Shown here piece after piece: positions 7,102-16,497 of a stretch of DNA of 49,480 nt (positions are counted from its first letter, which is position 1; each line of letters begins with the position of its first letter). The position numbers and the translations under genes are program-made. The stretch spans positions 1 through 49,480 of the forward strand of contig CANPYG010000006.1 of NCBI GenBank assembly GCA_947588205.1, given 5' to 3'. A model generated the notes under the pieces. The model ran no database searches, was not told the origin of the DNA, and saw only the letters and a list, made by a program, of their open reading frames with translations. This stretch comes from an uncultured Acetatifactor sp. (GTDB taxonomy: Bacteria > Bacillota > Clostridia > Lachnospirales > Lachnospiraceae).

Positions 7102-8550
7102 ATGAAAAGCAGTATTTTTTTGAAACAATTTCAAAAAACCAATAGTGGAAATAGTTTCCCCTGGGGTCCTTTTTTAAAAAATCTGACCGCCATAGCGGTT
7201 CCCATCGCCCTGCAAAATCTTCTTACCACCACCGCCAGCATGATCGACACAATGATGGTGGCTCCTTTGGGAGAGCAGTCGGTAGGCGCCCTGGGACTGT
7301 GCGCCCAGTTTTCCTCCCTGATGTTCTCCGGCTACTGGGGCTTTGTGGGTGGCGGTATGCTGTTTATCTCCCAGTATTGGGGCTCTAAGGAGGACGACGG
7401 GATTGAACGTTCCTATGGCATGACCTTGGCATGTATGATGACGGTTGCCGCCGTTTTCGGCTGTCTGGCGATCTTTGCCCCCAACCTGGTCATGAGAATC
7501 TATACGGATAAGACCGCTATACAGGAGATCGGGGTCAAGTATCTGCGGATCGTGGGCTTTGCCTATTTTATGCAGGTGTTCTCCATGGCCATGAGCTGTT
7601 TGCTGCGGGGTACGGAGCGGGTGAAAATTCCTATGGCTGCTTCCATCGCTTCCGTGGCGACCAATCTGTTCCTAAACTGGGTCTTTATCTATGGGCATCT
7701 CGGCGCCCCCGCCATGGGAATCCAGGGGGCTGCCCTGGCAACCACATGCGCCGCCGCGGTCAACGTTTTGACCATTTATCTGTTGACCGGACTGGGAAAA
7801 TACCCATATCTCTTCCACGTCAGGGGGCATTTTGCCTGGAGCGGAAAGGCTCTAAGGGCCTATTTCGTGAAGTGCTTTCCCATTATCTGCAATGAAGTCC
7901 TGATCGGCGTGGGCAATATGGTCATCAATGTCACCCTGGGCAGACAGCCGGAAGAGGTGATCGCCGCCATTGCCGTGTTCCGTACCCTGGAGGGTCTGAT
8001 CATCGGCTTCTTTGCCGGCTTTTCCAACGCGGCCTCCATCCTGGTGGGCAAATGCGTGGGGGCAGGAGAACTGGATACCGCCTACGCCCGGGCCAAGCGT
8101 CTGGTTTACCTATGCAGCGGGGTGATCCTCATAGCGGATCTCTGTGTCCTTGCCTTGCATAAGCCCCTGCTTACGGCCATGAGCCTGTCCGGGGAATCCT
8201 ATGTGGCCGGAACAAGGTTTCTGCTCATTTATGCCTTTTTCAGCGTGATCCGCATGGGAAACTGGATTCAGAACGATACCTACCGCGCCTCCGGGGATGC
8301 GGTCTATGGAACCGTGCTGGAAATCGTATTTATGTATGTGATGGTGCTGCCCTGCGTGCTGCTGTCCGGCTTTGTTTTCAAATTTCCTTATTGGATCGTC
8401 TTCCTGTGCTGCTATATTGACGAGCCTGTCCGCTATATTTTGATGCAGATTCACCTATATTCGGGCAAATGGATCCGCCCCGTCACGGAACTTGGGACCG
8501 CCGCTTTGCCGGAATTCTTGAAGAAGCGTGGGAAGCTTGGGAAACTTTGA
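7102..8550 (+). CDS. MATE family multidrug/organic cation exporter
   Basis: A 482-residue membrane protein with about 12 hydrophobic segments arranged as two similar halves. IAVPIALQNLLTTTASMIDT near the start and GSKEDDGIERSYGMTLACMM after the second segment match MATE transporters, which use Na+ or H+ gradients to expel drugs and metabolites. AAGGAG lies 7 bases before the ATG. The first 25 codons are A+T-rich like the DUF4160 module, while the rest is G+C-rich like the surrounding chromosome, so the module's insertion may have replaced the original 5' end. The last codons carry a 9-bp tandem duplication (8530-8547). A second MATE gene is at 12627-14060. Confidence 0.9.
   Translation: MKSSIFLKQFQKTNSGNSFPWGPFLKNLTAIAVPIALQNLLTTTASMIDTMMVAPLGEQSVGALGLCAQFSSLMFSGYWGFVGGGMLFISQYWGSKEDDGIERSYGMTLACMMTVAAVFGCLAIFAPNLVMRIYTDKTAIQEIGVKYLRIVGFAYFMQVFSMAMSCLLRGTERVKIPMAASIASVATNLFLNWVFIYGHLGAPAMGIQGAALATTCAAAVNVLTIYLLTGLGKYPYLFHVRGHFAWSGKALRAYFVKCFPIICNEVLIGVGNMVINVTLGRQPEEVIAAIAVFRTLEGLIIGFFAGFSNAASILVGKCVGAGELDTAYARAKRLVYLCSGVILIADLCVLALHKPLLTAMSLSGESYVAGTRFLLIYAFFSVIRMGNWIQNDTYRASGDAVYGTVLEIVFMYVMVLPCVLLSGFVFKFPYWIVFLCCYIDEPVRYILMQIHLYSGKWIRPVTELGTAALPEFLKKRGKLGKL
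8530..8547 (+). repeat. 9-bp tandem duplication at the end of the MATE gene
   Basis: GGGAAGCTT and GGGAAACTT are adjacent, immediately before the TGA, giving the C-terminal residues GKLGKL. Confidence 0.6.
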
Positions 8551-8581
8551 TTAGTTTTTCTCAGATTGGGAGGAATCGCCT

Positions 8582-11095
8582 ATGAAAAAATACAGAAAAG
8601 CAATGTTTCTTTTTCTCTGCACGTTTATTTTATCCCTTCTGCTCACTTCCTGCGGCGGAGACGGACGGCAGGATGGAAGTGGAGGCCAAAAAGGGAAAGA
8701 AGAAGCCGAAAAAACCAAAGAAGCCGAGGGGAATCTGTCCTCTGAGGAGACACTTAACTTTACGAATTATATCTTTCAGGATTCCCTTCCCCTCGACATT
8801 AAGCCCACCACCGACTCCGGATACAATGGTGTTCAACTGACGGAAAACGGGATTTACGCAGGTTACTGTTCTTTCGACCCGGAAAGCAGAATCCTGACGC
8901 AGACCATCCAGTTTCTGCCCATAGTCCAGTTTCTGCCCTTAGATTCTTCTTCCGGGGAAGGTGAAAGCTCTTCCGAAGCACAGAATCCCGAAAATGCCCA
9001 CGGCAGCATCCCGTCAGAAACAGTTCTCTCCATGGATCTGAGCGGTCTTACGGATTCATTCGGCTACGCCGCCGCCAAGTGGCGGGTCGACGAATCGGGA
9101 AATATCTTTGCGGCGGCCTCCATCAGCCAGGGAATGCAGACAAAGCCCTGCGGCATTTTCAAGTTTTCCCCGGACGGAACCCTCTTAGCAGAAAGCGCGA
9201 ACAACGCCTTGCTGGAAAACTACAGTTTTATAGGCAGCCTTGCCGTGGATCGGGAGGGAACCCTTTTCCTGCTGGCTTCTGCGGGAGAATATGAGAACAA
9301 GCAAACGAATCTCCTTCTCTTTCAGGAAGACGGAAGCATCATAAGAGCCTCCGGATTGGAAGAAGCCGCCCCCTATGGATTAATCCCCTACGGATTGTTC
9401 TGCGGAAGGGACGGCTATGTATACGCCGCAGTTACCGATGCCCAGGGAAAAAGAAGCCTGAACCGCCTGGACGACAGGGGCAATGTAGTGGAAACGCGGG
9501 CGGATTTTCCTGCGGAGGAAAACAGCCGTATTACGGCGGAGACTCCCCTCACTCTTCTCTATACGGATGCGGACGGCGTCTGCCGCTATGATTTACAGAC
9601 TGGGGAAACCGACAAGCTTTTCTCCTGGCTGGATTATAACATTCTTCCCAGCGAGGTGACAGGGCTTTTTTCAGACGGCGCGGAAGAACTCTATGCGGTG
9701 AGGCTGCTCTTTGACACCGCCTCCATGACCCTTTGCCGTTTCCTTCCAGGAGAAGAGGAATCCTCTGCAGACTCCTCTTCTTCCCAGGAAGATCCAACCA
9801 AGAAGGAACCGGAAAGAATCGTTCTGGCAGCCCTTTATGAGGATACCTCCCTGCAGAATCTGGTATACGAATTTAACAAAAGCCAGTCAGACTATCATGC
9901 AGTCATTCAAAGCTATCTGCCTCACAATGCAGACTACGATGAAGTAACGGCACAGGCTGACCATATGGGCATGGACCTCGCCACAGGGAATAATGACTAT
10001 GACCTGATCTCCCTTTCCAATTTGGACAGGAATACCTTAAACAATTCCGGACTCCTGGAGGATCTGTATCCCTATCTGGACAAAAGCGGGGCGCTTGATA
10101 GGGAGAACCTGTTTGAAGCGGTTCTGTCCGCCAACACCATAAACGGGAAGCTGGTCACCATCCCTCATGTCTTCCATATCTACTGTCTGGCAGGGAAAAA
10201 ATCCCTGTTGGGGGACAGGACCGGCTGGACTCTGAGAGAGCTTCTGGACTTTGCGAAGGAGCATTCCGATGCAAGACTGTTTTCCTCTTCCTATAGCAGT
10301 TCTGTCATTACCTATACGTTATCTTATGGCACCGACAGCTTTATTACCATGGAGGGCGATAACCCGGTATTCGATACCGCCCTCTGCGGGGATCTGCTGG
10401 AAATGGTCAAGAATACGCCGGATCTTCCCAGTGAGCGTCCAAAGTCCGCTCCGGAAATGCTGCAGGATGAGGAAGCCCTGCTTGTCTCCGCCTATATTCA
10501 GGACTTCAGCGAGGTACAGCTTTATAAGGCATTTTTTGCGGACGAGCCCATTGTTTTTACGGGTTTTCCCACACCGGACGGCAGGAACGGGAACCTCATT
10601 GAGACCTCCTCCCCGAACGACCTTTTTTCCATTTTAACCACGTCCTCACATAAGGAAGGAGCCTGGGCTCTGCTGGAGTTTTTCATTATAAACGGCTCTA
10701 ACAAGGGCGGCATAAAATATGGAAACGGGCAGGGATTTCCCGTCATAAAGTCAGATTTCGAGGAAGAAGCGGTCAAAGCTGTAAAGGAGCAATATATATT
10801 GGATGAAAAAGGAAATTTTGTCCGCGACAAGGACGGAAAACCAAAGTTAAAAAGCCAGCAGACCTACGAAACAAACGGGTGGGAATATATCTATGACCCT
10901 GTTACTCAGGACGATATTGAAATTGTGAAAGAACTTTTATCCAGGGGCGCCCATCCGATTCTGGGAAGATCCGATACCTTCAACCAGATTTTTGATGAGG
11001 AAAGCGCCGCCTACCTCAATGGCCAGAAAAGCCTGGAGGAAACCGTGGATATTATGAAAAGCCGCATGATGTTGTACTATTCCGAGAATTATTGA
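8582..11095 (+). CDS. Solute-binding lipoprotein, paralogue of the 3391-5661 protein
   Basis: The signal peptide ends in LLLTSC with Cys24 as lipidation site, followed by a long Gly/Glu/Lys/Ser-rich linker. The middle part (about 95-400) has propeller-like repeats; from about 420 the sequence is solute-binding-protein-like (LVYEFNKSQSDYHAVIQSYL, then NDYDLISLSNL) and near the C terminus TTSSHKEGAWALLEFFI aligns with SKSAHKDGAWRFLEYYL of the other copy. Length 837. GGGAGG precedes the ATG. Two in-gene duplications are visible: an 18-bp one giving QFLPIVQFLPL (8909-8944) and a 19-bp one over the stop codon. No permease or ATPase is nearby; ligand unknown. Confidence 0.75.
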   Translation: MKKYRKAMFLFLCTFILSLLLTSCGGDGRQDGSGGQKGKEEAEKTKEAEGNLSSEETLNFTNYIFQDSLPLDIKPTTDSGYNGVQLTENGIYAGYCSFDPESRILTQTIQFLPIVQFLPLDSSSGEGESSSEAQNPENAHGSIPSETVLSMDLSGLTDSFGYAAAKWRVDESGNIFAAASISQGMQTKPCGIFKFSPDGTLLAESANNALLENYSFIGSLAVDREGTLFLLASAGEYENKQTNLLLFQEDGSIIRASGLEEAAPYGLIPYGLFCGRDGYVYAAVTDAQGKRSLNRLDDRGNVVETRADFPAEENSRITAETPLTLLYTDADGVCRYDLQTGETDKLFSWLDYNILPSEVTGLFSDGAEELYAVRLLFDTASMTLCRFLPGEEESSADSSSSQEDPTKKEPERIVLAALYEDTSLQNLVYEFNKSQSDYHAVIQSYLPHNADYDEVTAQADHMGMDLATGNNDYDLISLSNLDRNTLNNSGLLEDLYPYLDKSGALDRENLFEAVLSANTINGKLVTIPHVFHIYCLAGKKSLLGDRTGWTLRELLDFAKEHSDARLFSSSYSSSVITYTLSYGTDSFITMEGDNPVFDTALCGDLLEMVKNTPDLPSERPKSAPEMLQDEEALLVSAYIQDFSEVQLYKAFFADEPIVFTGFPTPDGRNGNLIETSSPNDLFSILTTSSHKEGAWALLEFFIINGSNKGGIKYGNGQGFPVIKSDFEEEAVKAVKEQYILDEKGNFVRDKDGKPKLKSQQTYETNGWEYIYDPVTQDDIEIVKELLSRGAHPILGRSDTFNQIFDEESAAYLNGQKSLEETVDIMKSRMMLYYSENY
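8909..8944 (+). repeat. 18-bp in-frame tandem duplication in lipoprotein gene
   Basis: CAGTTTCTGCCCATAGTC is followed by CAGTTTCTGCCCTTAGAT, giving QFLPIV-QFLPLD in the protein. Confidence 0.65.
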
Positions 11096-11116
11096 TTATT
11101 CCGAGTAATATTGATA
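11079..11116 (+). repeat. 19-bp tandem duplication spanning the lipoprotein stop codon
   Basis: ATTCCGAGAATTATTGATT (11079-11097) and ATTCCGAGTAATATTGATA (11098-11116) are adjacent; the TGA stop at 11093-11095 lies in the first copy. Confidence 0.65.
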
Positions 11117-11143
11117 AAAAAGGGGAACGTTTTTAGCGTCCCC
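11115..11143 (-). terminator. Terminator of tyrS
   Basis: On the minus strand GGGGACG ... CGTTCCCC forms a stem with one bulged base and is followed by TTTTTTATC. It is beyond a tandem-repeat block that follows the tyrS stop. The stem may also serve the converging lipoprotein gene, although no T run follows on that strand. Confidence 0.6.
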
Positions 11144-11154
11144 CTGATTGTATT

Positions 11155-11234
11155 ATTGTGATTTCTGATCGTTGTAATTCCTATTTGTTGTAATTCCTAT
11201 TTGTTGTAATTCCCGATCGTTGTCTTTCCCGATC
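11155..11234. repeat. Five tandem copies of a 16-bp unit after tyrS
   Basis: Units of 16 bases start at 11155, 11171, 11187, 11203 and 11219. The second and third are identical (GTTGTAATTCCTATTT); the others differ at a few positions, with GATC at their ends. The block fills the space between the tyrS stop codon and its terminator. Confidence 0.75.
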
Positions 11235-11239
11235 ATAAT

Positions 11240-12463
11240 TTATGATATCTTCACTTTCTTGAAGTTCTTCTTGCCGCGTCTGACCAGAAGCCCTTCTCCG
11301 CCGAACTGTTCCGGTACGTAGACCGCCTTAATGTCCGTCACCTTGTCATTATCCACCACAACGCCGCCCTGCTCCACAGCGCGTCTGGCCTCCGAACGGG
11401 AAGCGCACAGACCGGCCTTTACCAGAACCCCAAGGATGTCAATGGATCCGTTTAAGAAATCCGCCTCCGTCAGCTCACAGGCAGGGATTTCAGAGGACTC
11501 ACCGCCCCCAAACAGGGCGCGGGCACTTTCCTGGGCCTTCTTCGCTTCCTCTTCCCCATGAACCAGATCGGTCAGCTCGTATGCCAGGATCTCCTTAGCC
11601 TTGTTTAACTGGCTGCCTTCCCACTTCGCCATCTCTTCGATCTGCTCCAAAGGCAGGAAGGTCAGCATCCGCAGGCATTTTATCACATCCGCATCTCCCA
11701 CGTTCCGCCAGTACTGGTAGAATTCAAAAGGCGAGGTCTTATTGGGATCCAGCCACACGGCGCCCTTCTGCGTCTTGCCCATCTTCTTTCCTTCTGAGTT
11801 CAGAAGCAGGGTAATGGTCATAGCGTAGGCATCCTTCCCCAGCTTTCTGCGGATCAGCTCCGTGCCTCCCAGCATATTGCTCCACTGGTCATCGCCGCCA
11901 AACTGCATGTTGCAGCCATACCTCTGGAACAGCTCCAGGAAATCATAGCTTTGCATGATCATGTAATTGAACTCCAGGAAGCTTAAGCCCCTCTCCATGC
12001 GCTGCTTATAGCATTCCGCCGTCAGCATCCGGTTTACGCTGAAATGGACCCCCACATCCCGGAGAAGCTCCACATAGTTTAAGTTTAACAGCCAGTCCGC
12101 ATTGTTGACCATCAGGGCCTTTCCTTCTGAAAAATCAATAAAGCGGCTCATCTGCTTCTTAAAGCATTCGCTGTTATGTTCAATGGTTTCTTTCGTCATC
12201 ATGGAACGCATATCCGTCCTGCCGGAGGGATCCCCTATCATGGCGGTTCCTGCGCCGATCAGGGCGATGGGCTTATTGCCCGCCATCTGCAGCCTCTTCA
12301 TCAGGCACAGCGCCATAAAATGCCCCACATGCAGGCTGTCCGCCGTCGGGTCAAAGCCAATGTAAAAGGTGGCCTTCCCATTGTTGATCAGTTCCTTGAT
12401 CTCCTCTTCGTCTGTAAGCTGGGCAAGCAGCCCTCTCGCCTTCAGTTCCTCAAATACAGTCAT
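11240..12463 (-). CDS. tyrS: Tyrosyl-tRNA synthetase
   Basis: Class Ic synthetase that charges tRNA-Tyr. The HIGH-type motif appears as HVGH (residues 45-48) within [14 protein letters not shown] and the KMSKS-type motif as KMGKT (228-232); the tyrosine-binding region has [10 protein letters not shown] (188-197). An S4 RNA-binding domain occupies roughly 340-400. Length 407, usual for bacterial TyrRS. The leader of about 160 bases contains a promoter but no T-box antiterminator consensus, so tRNA-sensing control of this copy is not supported. It follows a MATE gene on the same strand and is followed by tandem repeats and a terminator. Confidence 0.97.
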   Translation of the reverse strand: MTVFEELKARGLLAQLTDEEEIKELINNGKATFYIGFDPTADSLHVGHFMALCLMKRLQMAGNKPIALIGAGTAMIGDPSGRTDMRSMMTKETIEHNSECFKKQMSRFIDFSEGKALMVNNADWLLNLNYVELLRDVGVHFSVNRMLTAECYKQRMERGLSFLEFNYMIMQSYDFLELFQRYGCNMQFGGDDQWSNMLGGTELIRRKLGKDAYAMTITLLLNSEGKKMGKTQKGAVWLDPNKTSPFEFYQYWRNVGDADVIKCLRMLTFLPLEQIEEMAKWEGSQLNKAKEILAYELTDLVHGEEEAKKAQESARALFGGGESSEIPACELTEADFLNGSIDILGVLVKAGLCASRSEARRAVEQGGVVVDNDKVTDIKAVYVPEQFGGEGLLVRRGKKNFKKVKIS

Positions 12464-12554
12464 TTTTCGATTGCTCTCCTTTATTCCTGTCAGCTGTTTC
12501 CCGGAAAAATCTTCATATAATCTCTATCAGAAACATCAGCTTTTTTCTCTGGTC

Positions 12555-12583
12555 ATCATATCATAACCCCGGCTTAAAAACAA
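12555..12583 (-). promoter_or_regulatory. Candidate promoter of tyrS
   Basis: On the minus strand TTGTTT (12578-12583) and TATGAT (12555-12560) are 17 bases apart, about 90 bases before the ATG. Confidence 0.5.
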
Positions 12584-12626
12584 GTATCCCGCTGGTATAA
12601 TTCTCTCCATCCTCTGCTATCGCCGC

Positions 12627-14060
12627 TCACGAAACGGCCTTCTCCTGATTTTGACCGGCCAAAAGTTCCGCCCGGGTCTGGTCTTCCGCAAGCTTAACCT
12701 GTCCTAAGGCATGGCGCATAATCGGAATCGCTAAAAACAGGGAAAGGATATCCGCCACAGCCTGCACAGAGGCGACGCCGTTTTCCCCGAACAGGTACGC
12801 CAAAGGAAACACAATGGGCAAAAAGCAGCTTCCCTGTCTGGCTGTGGACAGCACCAGGGCTCCCTTTACAAAACCCAGTCCTGCACAGAACATGTTGACC
12901 ACGGCTACCCAGGCGTGGATCGGCAGGGCAAGGCACTGCAGCCTGATACACAAAGCCCCGATCCTCTGCACTGCCGGGTCGGATTCCGAAAACAGGTAAA
13001 TCACCTGATTGGCAAAGAGCCCGAGGATAAGAGCCATAACGGCAGCTCCGATCAAAGCCGTCCAGGCGGAAAATCGATAGCTCTCCCGCACCCGGTCAAA
13101 ACGCTTCGCTCCCCAGTTAAAGCCCGCCACAGGCTGGAAACCGGCTCCAAATCCCAGAATAATGCCGAAGGGGAACATCATGATCTTGGTGGAGATTCCA
13201 ATGCCCGCAAGGACGGAATCGGAAATATTCCCGGCAATATTATTTAACACAATGGCGCTTACCACCGCCAGTCCGGAACGGAACATGGAGGAGGAACCCA
13301 CGCTGACGATCTCATAGACATTTTCCCGGTTAAACTGGAATCGGGAAAGGGAGATCCGCAGGATCGTTCTCTTGGCAAGGTATGGGAAGATTAAAATGGC
13401 AAAGCTCACCAGCTTGGAAATGGCCGTTGCCATGGAGGCCCCTGCCACGCCCATGGCAGGCAGTCCGAAATATCCAAAGATAAAAATGGGATCCAGAAAA
13501 CAGTTTAACACCCCGCCAAAGCCCATGCCGATCATGGAAAGCATGGCGCTGCCCTCAGCCCGCAGGCACTGGTTCATTACAAAACTGGAGGCCATAAAGG
13601 GCGCTACCAGCACCACATAGGTGGCGTAATCGATGGAATACTGCTCGCAGGTATCCGTGGCGCCCAAAAGCCGCACCATGGGATGCATGAAGCTTACCCC
13701 CAGGATCAGCACCACCAGACCAAAGCCAATGGCAAGAAAAAAAGCGGTGGAAAGCACCCGGCTGGCCTTCTCTTCTTCCTTCGCCCCTAAAAGTCTTGCA
13801 ATAAAACTGTTGGCGCCCACCGCCAGCATGGATCCAGCCATCATAATGATCTGATCCAGGGAGGCGTTCACGCTGACCGCAGCCGTAGCGTTGGTTCCCA
13901 GGGAACTCACAAAATAAGTGTCCGCCAGATTGTAGATCGATGTGATCAGAAAGGATACAATGGTTGGGATTGCCATCTTGGGAATAATCTTGTAAATGGG
14001 TTCCCGAAGCATCATGGTTTTCCTTGCGTCCTGCCTGTCCTGGCTTAATTCTTCCGACAT
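12627..14060 (-). CDS. MATE family exporter
   Basis: A 477-residue membrane protein with about 12 predicted membrane segments. PIYKIIPKMAIPTIVSFLIT and NLADTYFVSSLGTNATAAVS at the start are typical of the MATE branch common in Clostridia (related to VmrA/NorM-like and MepA-like transporters). The first half also shows the conserved ARLLGAKEEEKASRV segment after the second helix. It is only distantly similar to the MATE protein at 7102-8550. It lies between the VWA gene and tyrS; substrate cannot be deduced. Confidence 0.9.
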   Translation of the reverse strand: MSEELSQDRQDARKTMMLREPIYKIIPKMAIPTIVSFLITSIYNLADTYFVSSLGTNATAAVSVNASLDQIIMMAGSMLAVGANSFIARLLGAKEEEKASRVLSTAFFLAIGFGLVVLILGVSFMHPMVRLLGATDTCEQYSIDYATYVVLVAPFMASSFVMNQCLRAEGSAMLSMIGMGFGGVLNCFLDPIFIFGYFGLPAMGVAGASMATAISKLVSFAILIFPYLAKRTILRISLSRFQFNRENVYEIVSVGSSSMFRSGLAVVSAIVLNNIAGNISDSVLAGIGISTKIMMFPFGIILGFGAGFQPVAGFNWGAKRFDRVRESYRFSAWTALIGAAVMALILGLFANQVIYLFSESDPAVQRIGALCIRLQCLALPIHAWVAVVNMFCAGLGFVKGALVLSTARQGSCFLPIVFPLAYLFGENGVASVQAVADILSLFLAIPIMRHALGQVKLAEDQTRAELLAGQNQEKAVS

Positions 14061-14136
14061 GTAATCATCCTTCCTTTATTCTTCCTTCCCCCGTCTCCTA
14101 TATTTTTGAAATTCCCTTTCAGCCCCTAAGCTCTTT

Positions 14137-14167
14137 CCCCAAAATTCCCCAAAACTCCCCAAATATT
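14137..14167. repeat. Three tandem copies of a 10-11-bp unit after the VWA gene
   Basis: CCCCAAAATT, CCCCAAAACT and CCCCAAATATT follow one another about 60 bases past the VWA stop codon. Confidence 0.6.
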
Positions 14168-14225
14168 CTTTTCCTTATCCAAATTTTCCTTGTCCAACTT
14201 TCTTTTTCAAAGATCCCTCTTCACA

Positions 14226-15431
14226 TTACTTGTTCACCATCAGCTTCACCATGGCCTGATTCAGTCCGTCCACCGTCAGCTTATACATGGGAAACAGCTC
14301 CTTAATGGCGGTCTCCGCTTCCCTCCAGGGCGCCCTTCCGGGAGCCATCTTCGGGTTCAGCCAGACTACTTTTTTATATTTCCGCTTAATGAGCTGCAGC
14401 CATTCATAGCCTGACAAGCCGCCATTGGGACCCCTGTAATTGCCGCTGTCGGAATACAATTCCTCCGGCGCCATGGCTGCATCCCCCACGATAATCACCT
14501 TATAATCGCTTCCCACGTTCCGGAACATCCAATCCGTATCGATCCAGTCCCCGTTTTCACATTCCGGGGTCTTATAGAGCTTACTGTAAATACAGTTATG
14601 GAAATAGTAGGTCTTTACATCCTTATAATGATTGGACTTATGCACAGCCTGAAATAAATCGTTTAAAAGGCTGCTGAAGGGAATCATGGTTCCCCCTGAA
14701 TCCATAAGCAGAAGAAGCTTCACCGCATTCTTCCTGGGCTTTTTCATCACAATCTGCAGACAGCCGCCATTATTACAGGTCTTATCCACAGTGCCGTCAA
14801 TGTCCAGCTCCGACTCCGGAATATCAAGTCTGCTGGAAAACTGGCGCAGCTTCCGAAACGCCAACTGGAACTGTCTGTTGTCCAACACCCTGTCATCCCG
14901 AAAATCCCGGAACTTCCTGGCTCCCACCACGGAAAACGCCGATTGGTATCCGGTTTTGCCGCCTACACGGACGCCGCCCACATTGCCTCCCATATTGCCG
15001 AAGGAGGTCTTTCCCATGGTTCCGATCCAGAAGCTTCCGCCATTATGCTCCGTATCCTGATCCTTCAGGCGCTGTTTAAACTTTTCCTCTACATCTTCCT
15101 TGTCAATTTTCAGATCCTCTTCCATTTGGTTCAGGTGATGCCTGGCATCCTCGTGGGCGAGCTCCAGCAGATCGGATTTATCCAGCCACCTGAGCATTTC
15201 CGCGCCCACCTCCGTCTGTCTCTGGGCGGGCTTAAAGCACTCCTCAAACGCCATATCATATTTATCAAAATCCGTCTCGCTTTTCACAAGGATCATTCTG
15301 GCAACGTAGTAAAATTGTGTCAGGGAACTGCCGCATAGACCGTCATTTAACGCTTCCTGCAGGGTCAGCCATTCCCCCAGGGTGACATGCAGTCCTTTTG
15401 CCCTTAAAGTCCGAAAAAAATCCTGAAACAT
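14226..15431 (-). CDS. VWA domain protein, CoxE-like
   Basis: A 401-residue soluble protein. The N-terminal part is helical; residues 130-165 are Gly-rich (SFGNMGGNVGGVRVGG). A von Willebrand factor A domain starts near residue 236 with LLLLMDSGGTM, where Asp244, Gly246 and Thr248 occupy the MIDAS positions, and later has VIIVGDAAMAPEEL. CoxE-type VWA proteins work with MoxR-family AAA+ ATPases to remodel or insert cofactors into target enzymes. The MoxR gene lies directly upstream on the same strand, separated by 142 bases containing tandem repeats. The client protein is unknown. Confidence 0.85.
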   Translation of the reverse strand: MFQDFFRTLRAKGLHVTLGEWLTLQEALNDGLCGSSLTQFYYVARMILVKSETDFDKYDMAFEECFKPAQRQTEVGAEMLRWLDKSDLLELAHEDARHHLNQMEEDLKIDKEDVEEKFKQRLKDQDTEHNGGSFWIGTMGKTSFGNMGGNVGGVRVGGKTGYQSAFSVVGARKFRDFRDDRVLDNRQFQLAFRKLRQFSSRLDIPESELDIDGTVDKTCNNGGCLQIVMKKPRKNAVKLLLLMDSGGTMIPFSSLLNDLFQAVHKSNHYKDVKTYYFHNCIYSKLYKTPECENGDWIDTDWMFRNVGSDYKVIIVGDAAMAPEELYSDSGNYRGPNGGLSGYEWLQLIKRKYKKVVWLNPKMAPGRAPWREAETAIKELFPMYKLTVDGLNQAMVKLMVNK

Positions 15432-15499
15432 TCAGCATACCCCTTCTTCCTGCATAAAATACGGCAACATGATCTCATCCGGTTTCATCCTTCAGACCT

Positions 15500-15541
15500 T
15501 ATCCATCAAATAGTATCCATCAAATAGTATCCATCAGATTA
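15500..15541. repeat. Three tandem copies of a 14-bp unit after the MoxR gene
   Basis: TATCCATCAAATAG occurs exactly twice (15500-15513, 15514-15527), followed by TATCCATCAGATTA. A further TTATCCATC is at about 15556. Confidence 0.7.
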
Positions 15542-15573
15542 TGTCTATTAGGTTTTATCCATCGGATTTGCTA

Positions 15574-16428
15574 CTATCTTACAGGATGCTTTACAAGCTC
15601 CAGATCCTCGTCCTTCTTCACCACAACGCCAATAAAAGGCAGAGCCTTCTTGATGCGATCCGCCGGGATCCCGCCGATCTGCAGCGCGTTGATCCAGTCG
15701 ATCAGTTCGGAGGTGCTGGGCTTCTTGCGGATATCCCGGATAGAGCGGATCTCATAAAATACTTCCATGGCGTTTTGAAGCAGGTTTGCCTCCACGTCCG
15801 GGAAATGTACCCTGACAATCTCCTCCATCAGCTCCTTGTCGGGGAACTCAATATAATGGAAGATGCACCTTCTTAAGAATGCGTCGGGCAACTCCTTCTC
15901 CGCATTGGAGGTGATGATCACGATAGGTCTGTGCTTCGCCTTTACAGTCCGGTGGGTCTCATTAATGTAGAATTCCATTTGGTCCAGCTCCCAAAGAAGG
16001 TCGTTGGGGAACTCAAGATCCGCCTTATCGATCTCATCGATCAAAAGCACTACCTGTTCCTCGCTGTCAAAAGCCTCCCCCAGCTTTCCAAGCTTGATAT
16101 ACCTTGCGATATCATCCACGCCCTCCACGCCGAACTGACCGTCATACAGCCGCTGGATGGTATCGTAGACATACAATCCCTCCTGCGCTTTGGTGGTGGA
16201 TTTAATGCTCCATATAATCAGACGCTTTCCCAACGCTTTTGCGACTGCTTCCGCCAGCATCGTCTTTCCGGTTCCGGGCTCACCCTTGATTAACAACGGC
16301 TTTTTCAGCGCAATCGCGATATTCACGCTTGCCATCAGCTCTTCGCTGGCGACATATTCCTTTGTACCGGAAAACGACGTTCCGTTCCCTGTATTTCCGC
16401 CCAGATTCATATTCTTTAATTCCTGCAT
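15574..16428 (-). CDS. MoxR-family AAA+ ATPase
   Basis: Chaperone-like AAA+ ATPase of 284 residues. Walker A is GEPGTGKT (49-56), Walker B LLIDEID (128-134), sensor 1 IITSN, and an arginine-finger-like LRRC follows. The family acts as hexamers together with VWA proteins to mature or remodel partner enzymes. The VWA gene is next downstream on the same strand, supporting a MoxR-VWA functional pair. It lies 69 bases after gpsA and may share that transcript. Confidence 0.92.
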   Translation of the reverse strand: MQELKNMNLGGNTGNGTSFSGTKEYVASEELMASVNIAIALKKPLLIKGEPGTGKTMLAEAVAKALGKRLIIWSIKSTTKAQEGLYVYDTIQRLYDGQFGVEGVDDIARYIKLGKLGEAFDSEEQVVLLIDEIDKADLEFPNDLLWELDQMEFYINETHRTVKAKHRPIVIITSNAEKELPDAFLRRCIFHYIEFPDKELMEEIVRVHFPDVEANLLQNAMEVFYEIRSIRDIRKKPSTSELIDWINALQIGGIPADRIKKALPFIGVVVKKDEDLELVKHPVR

Positions 16429-16497
16429 ATTAACCGATATTCCTTTCCTTCAGCCTATTCTCCCGTCAACCGGGCCAGTTGCCCCAAAATATCTGTC

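Noticed and set aside
11155..11234. CRISPR array
   Set aside because: The repeats are contiguous 16-bp tandem units without spacers.
12464..12626. T-box riboswitch before tyrS
   Set aside because: The expected antiterminator consensus and terminator are absent; the leader only shows a plain promoter.
15541..15876. Plus-strand frame opposite the MoxR gene
   Set aside because: Antisense shadow of the MoxR coding region with no ribosome site or family similarity.
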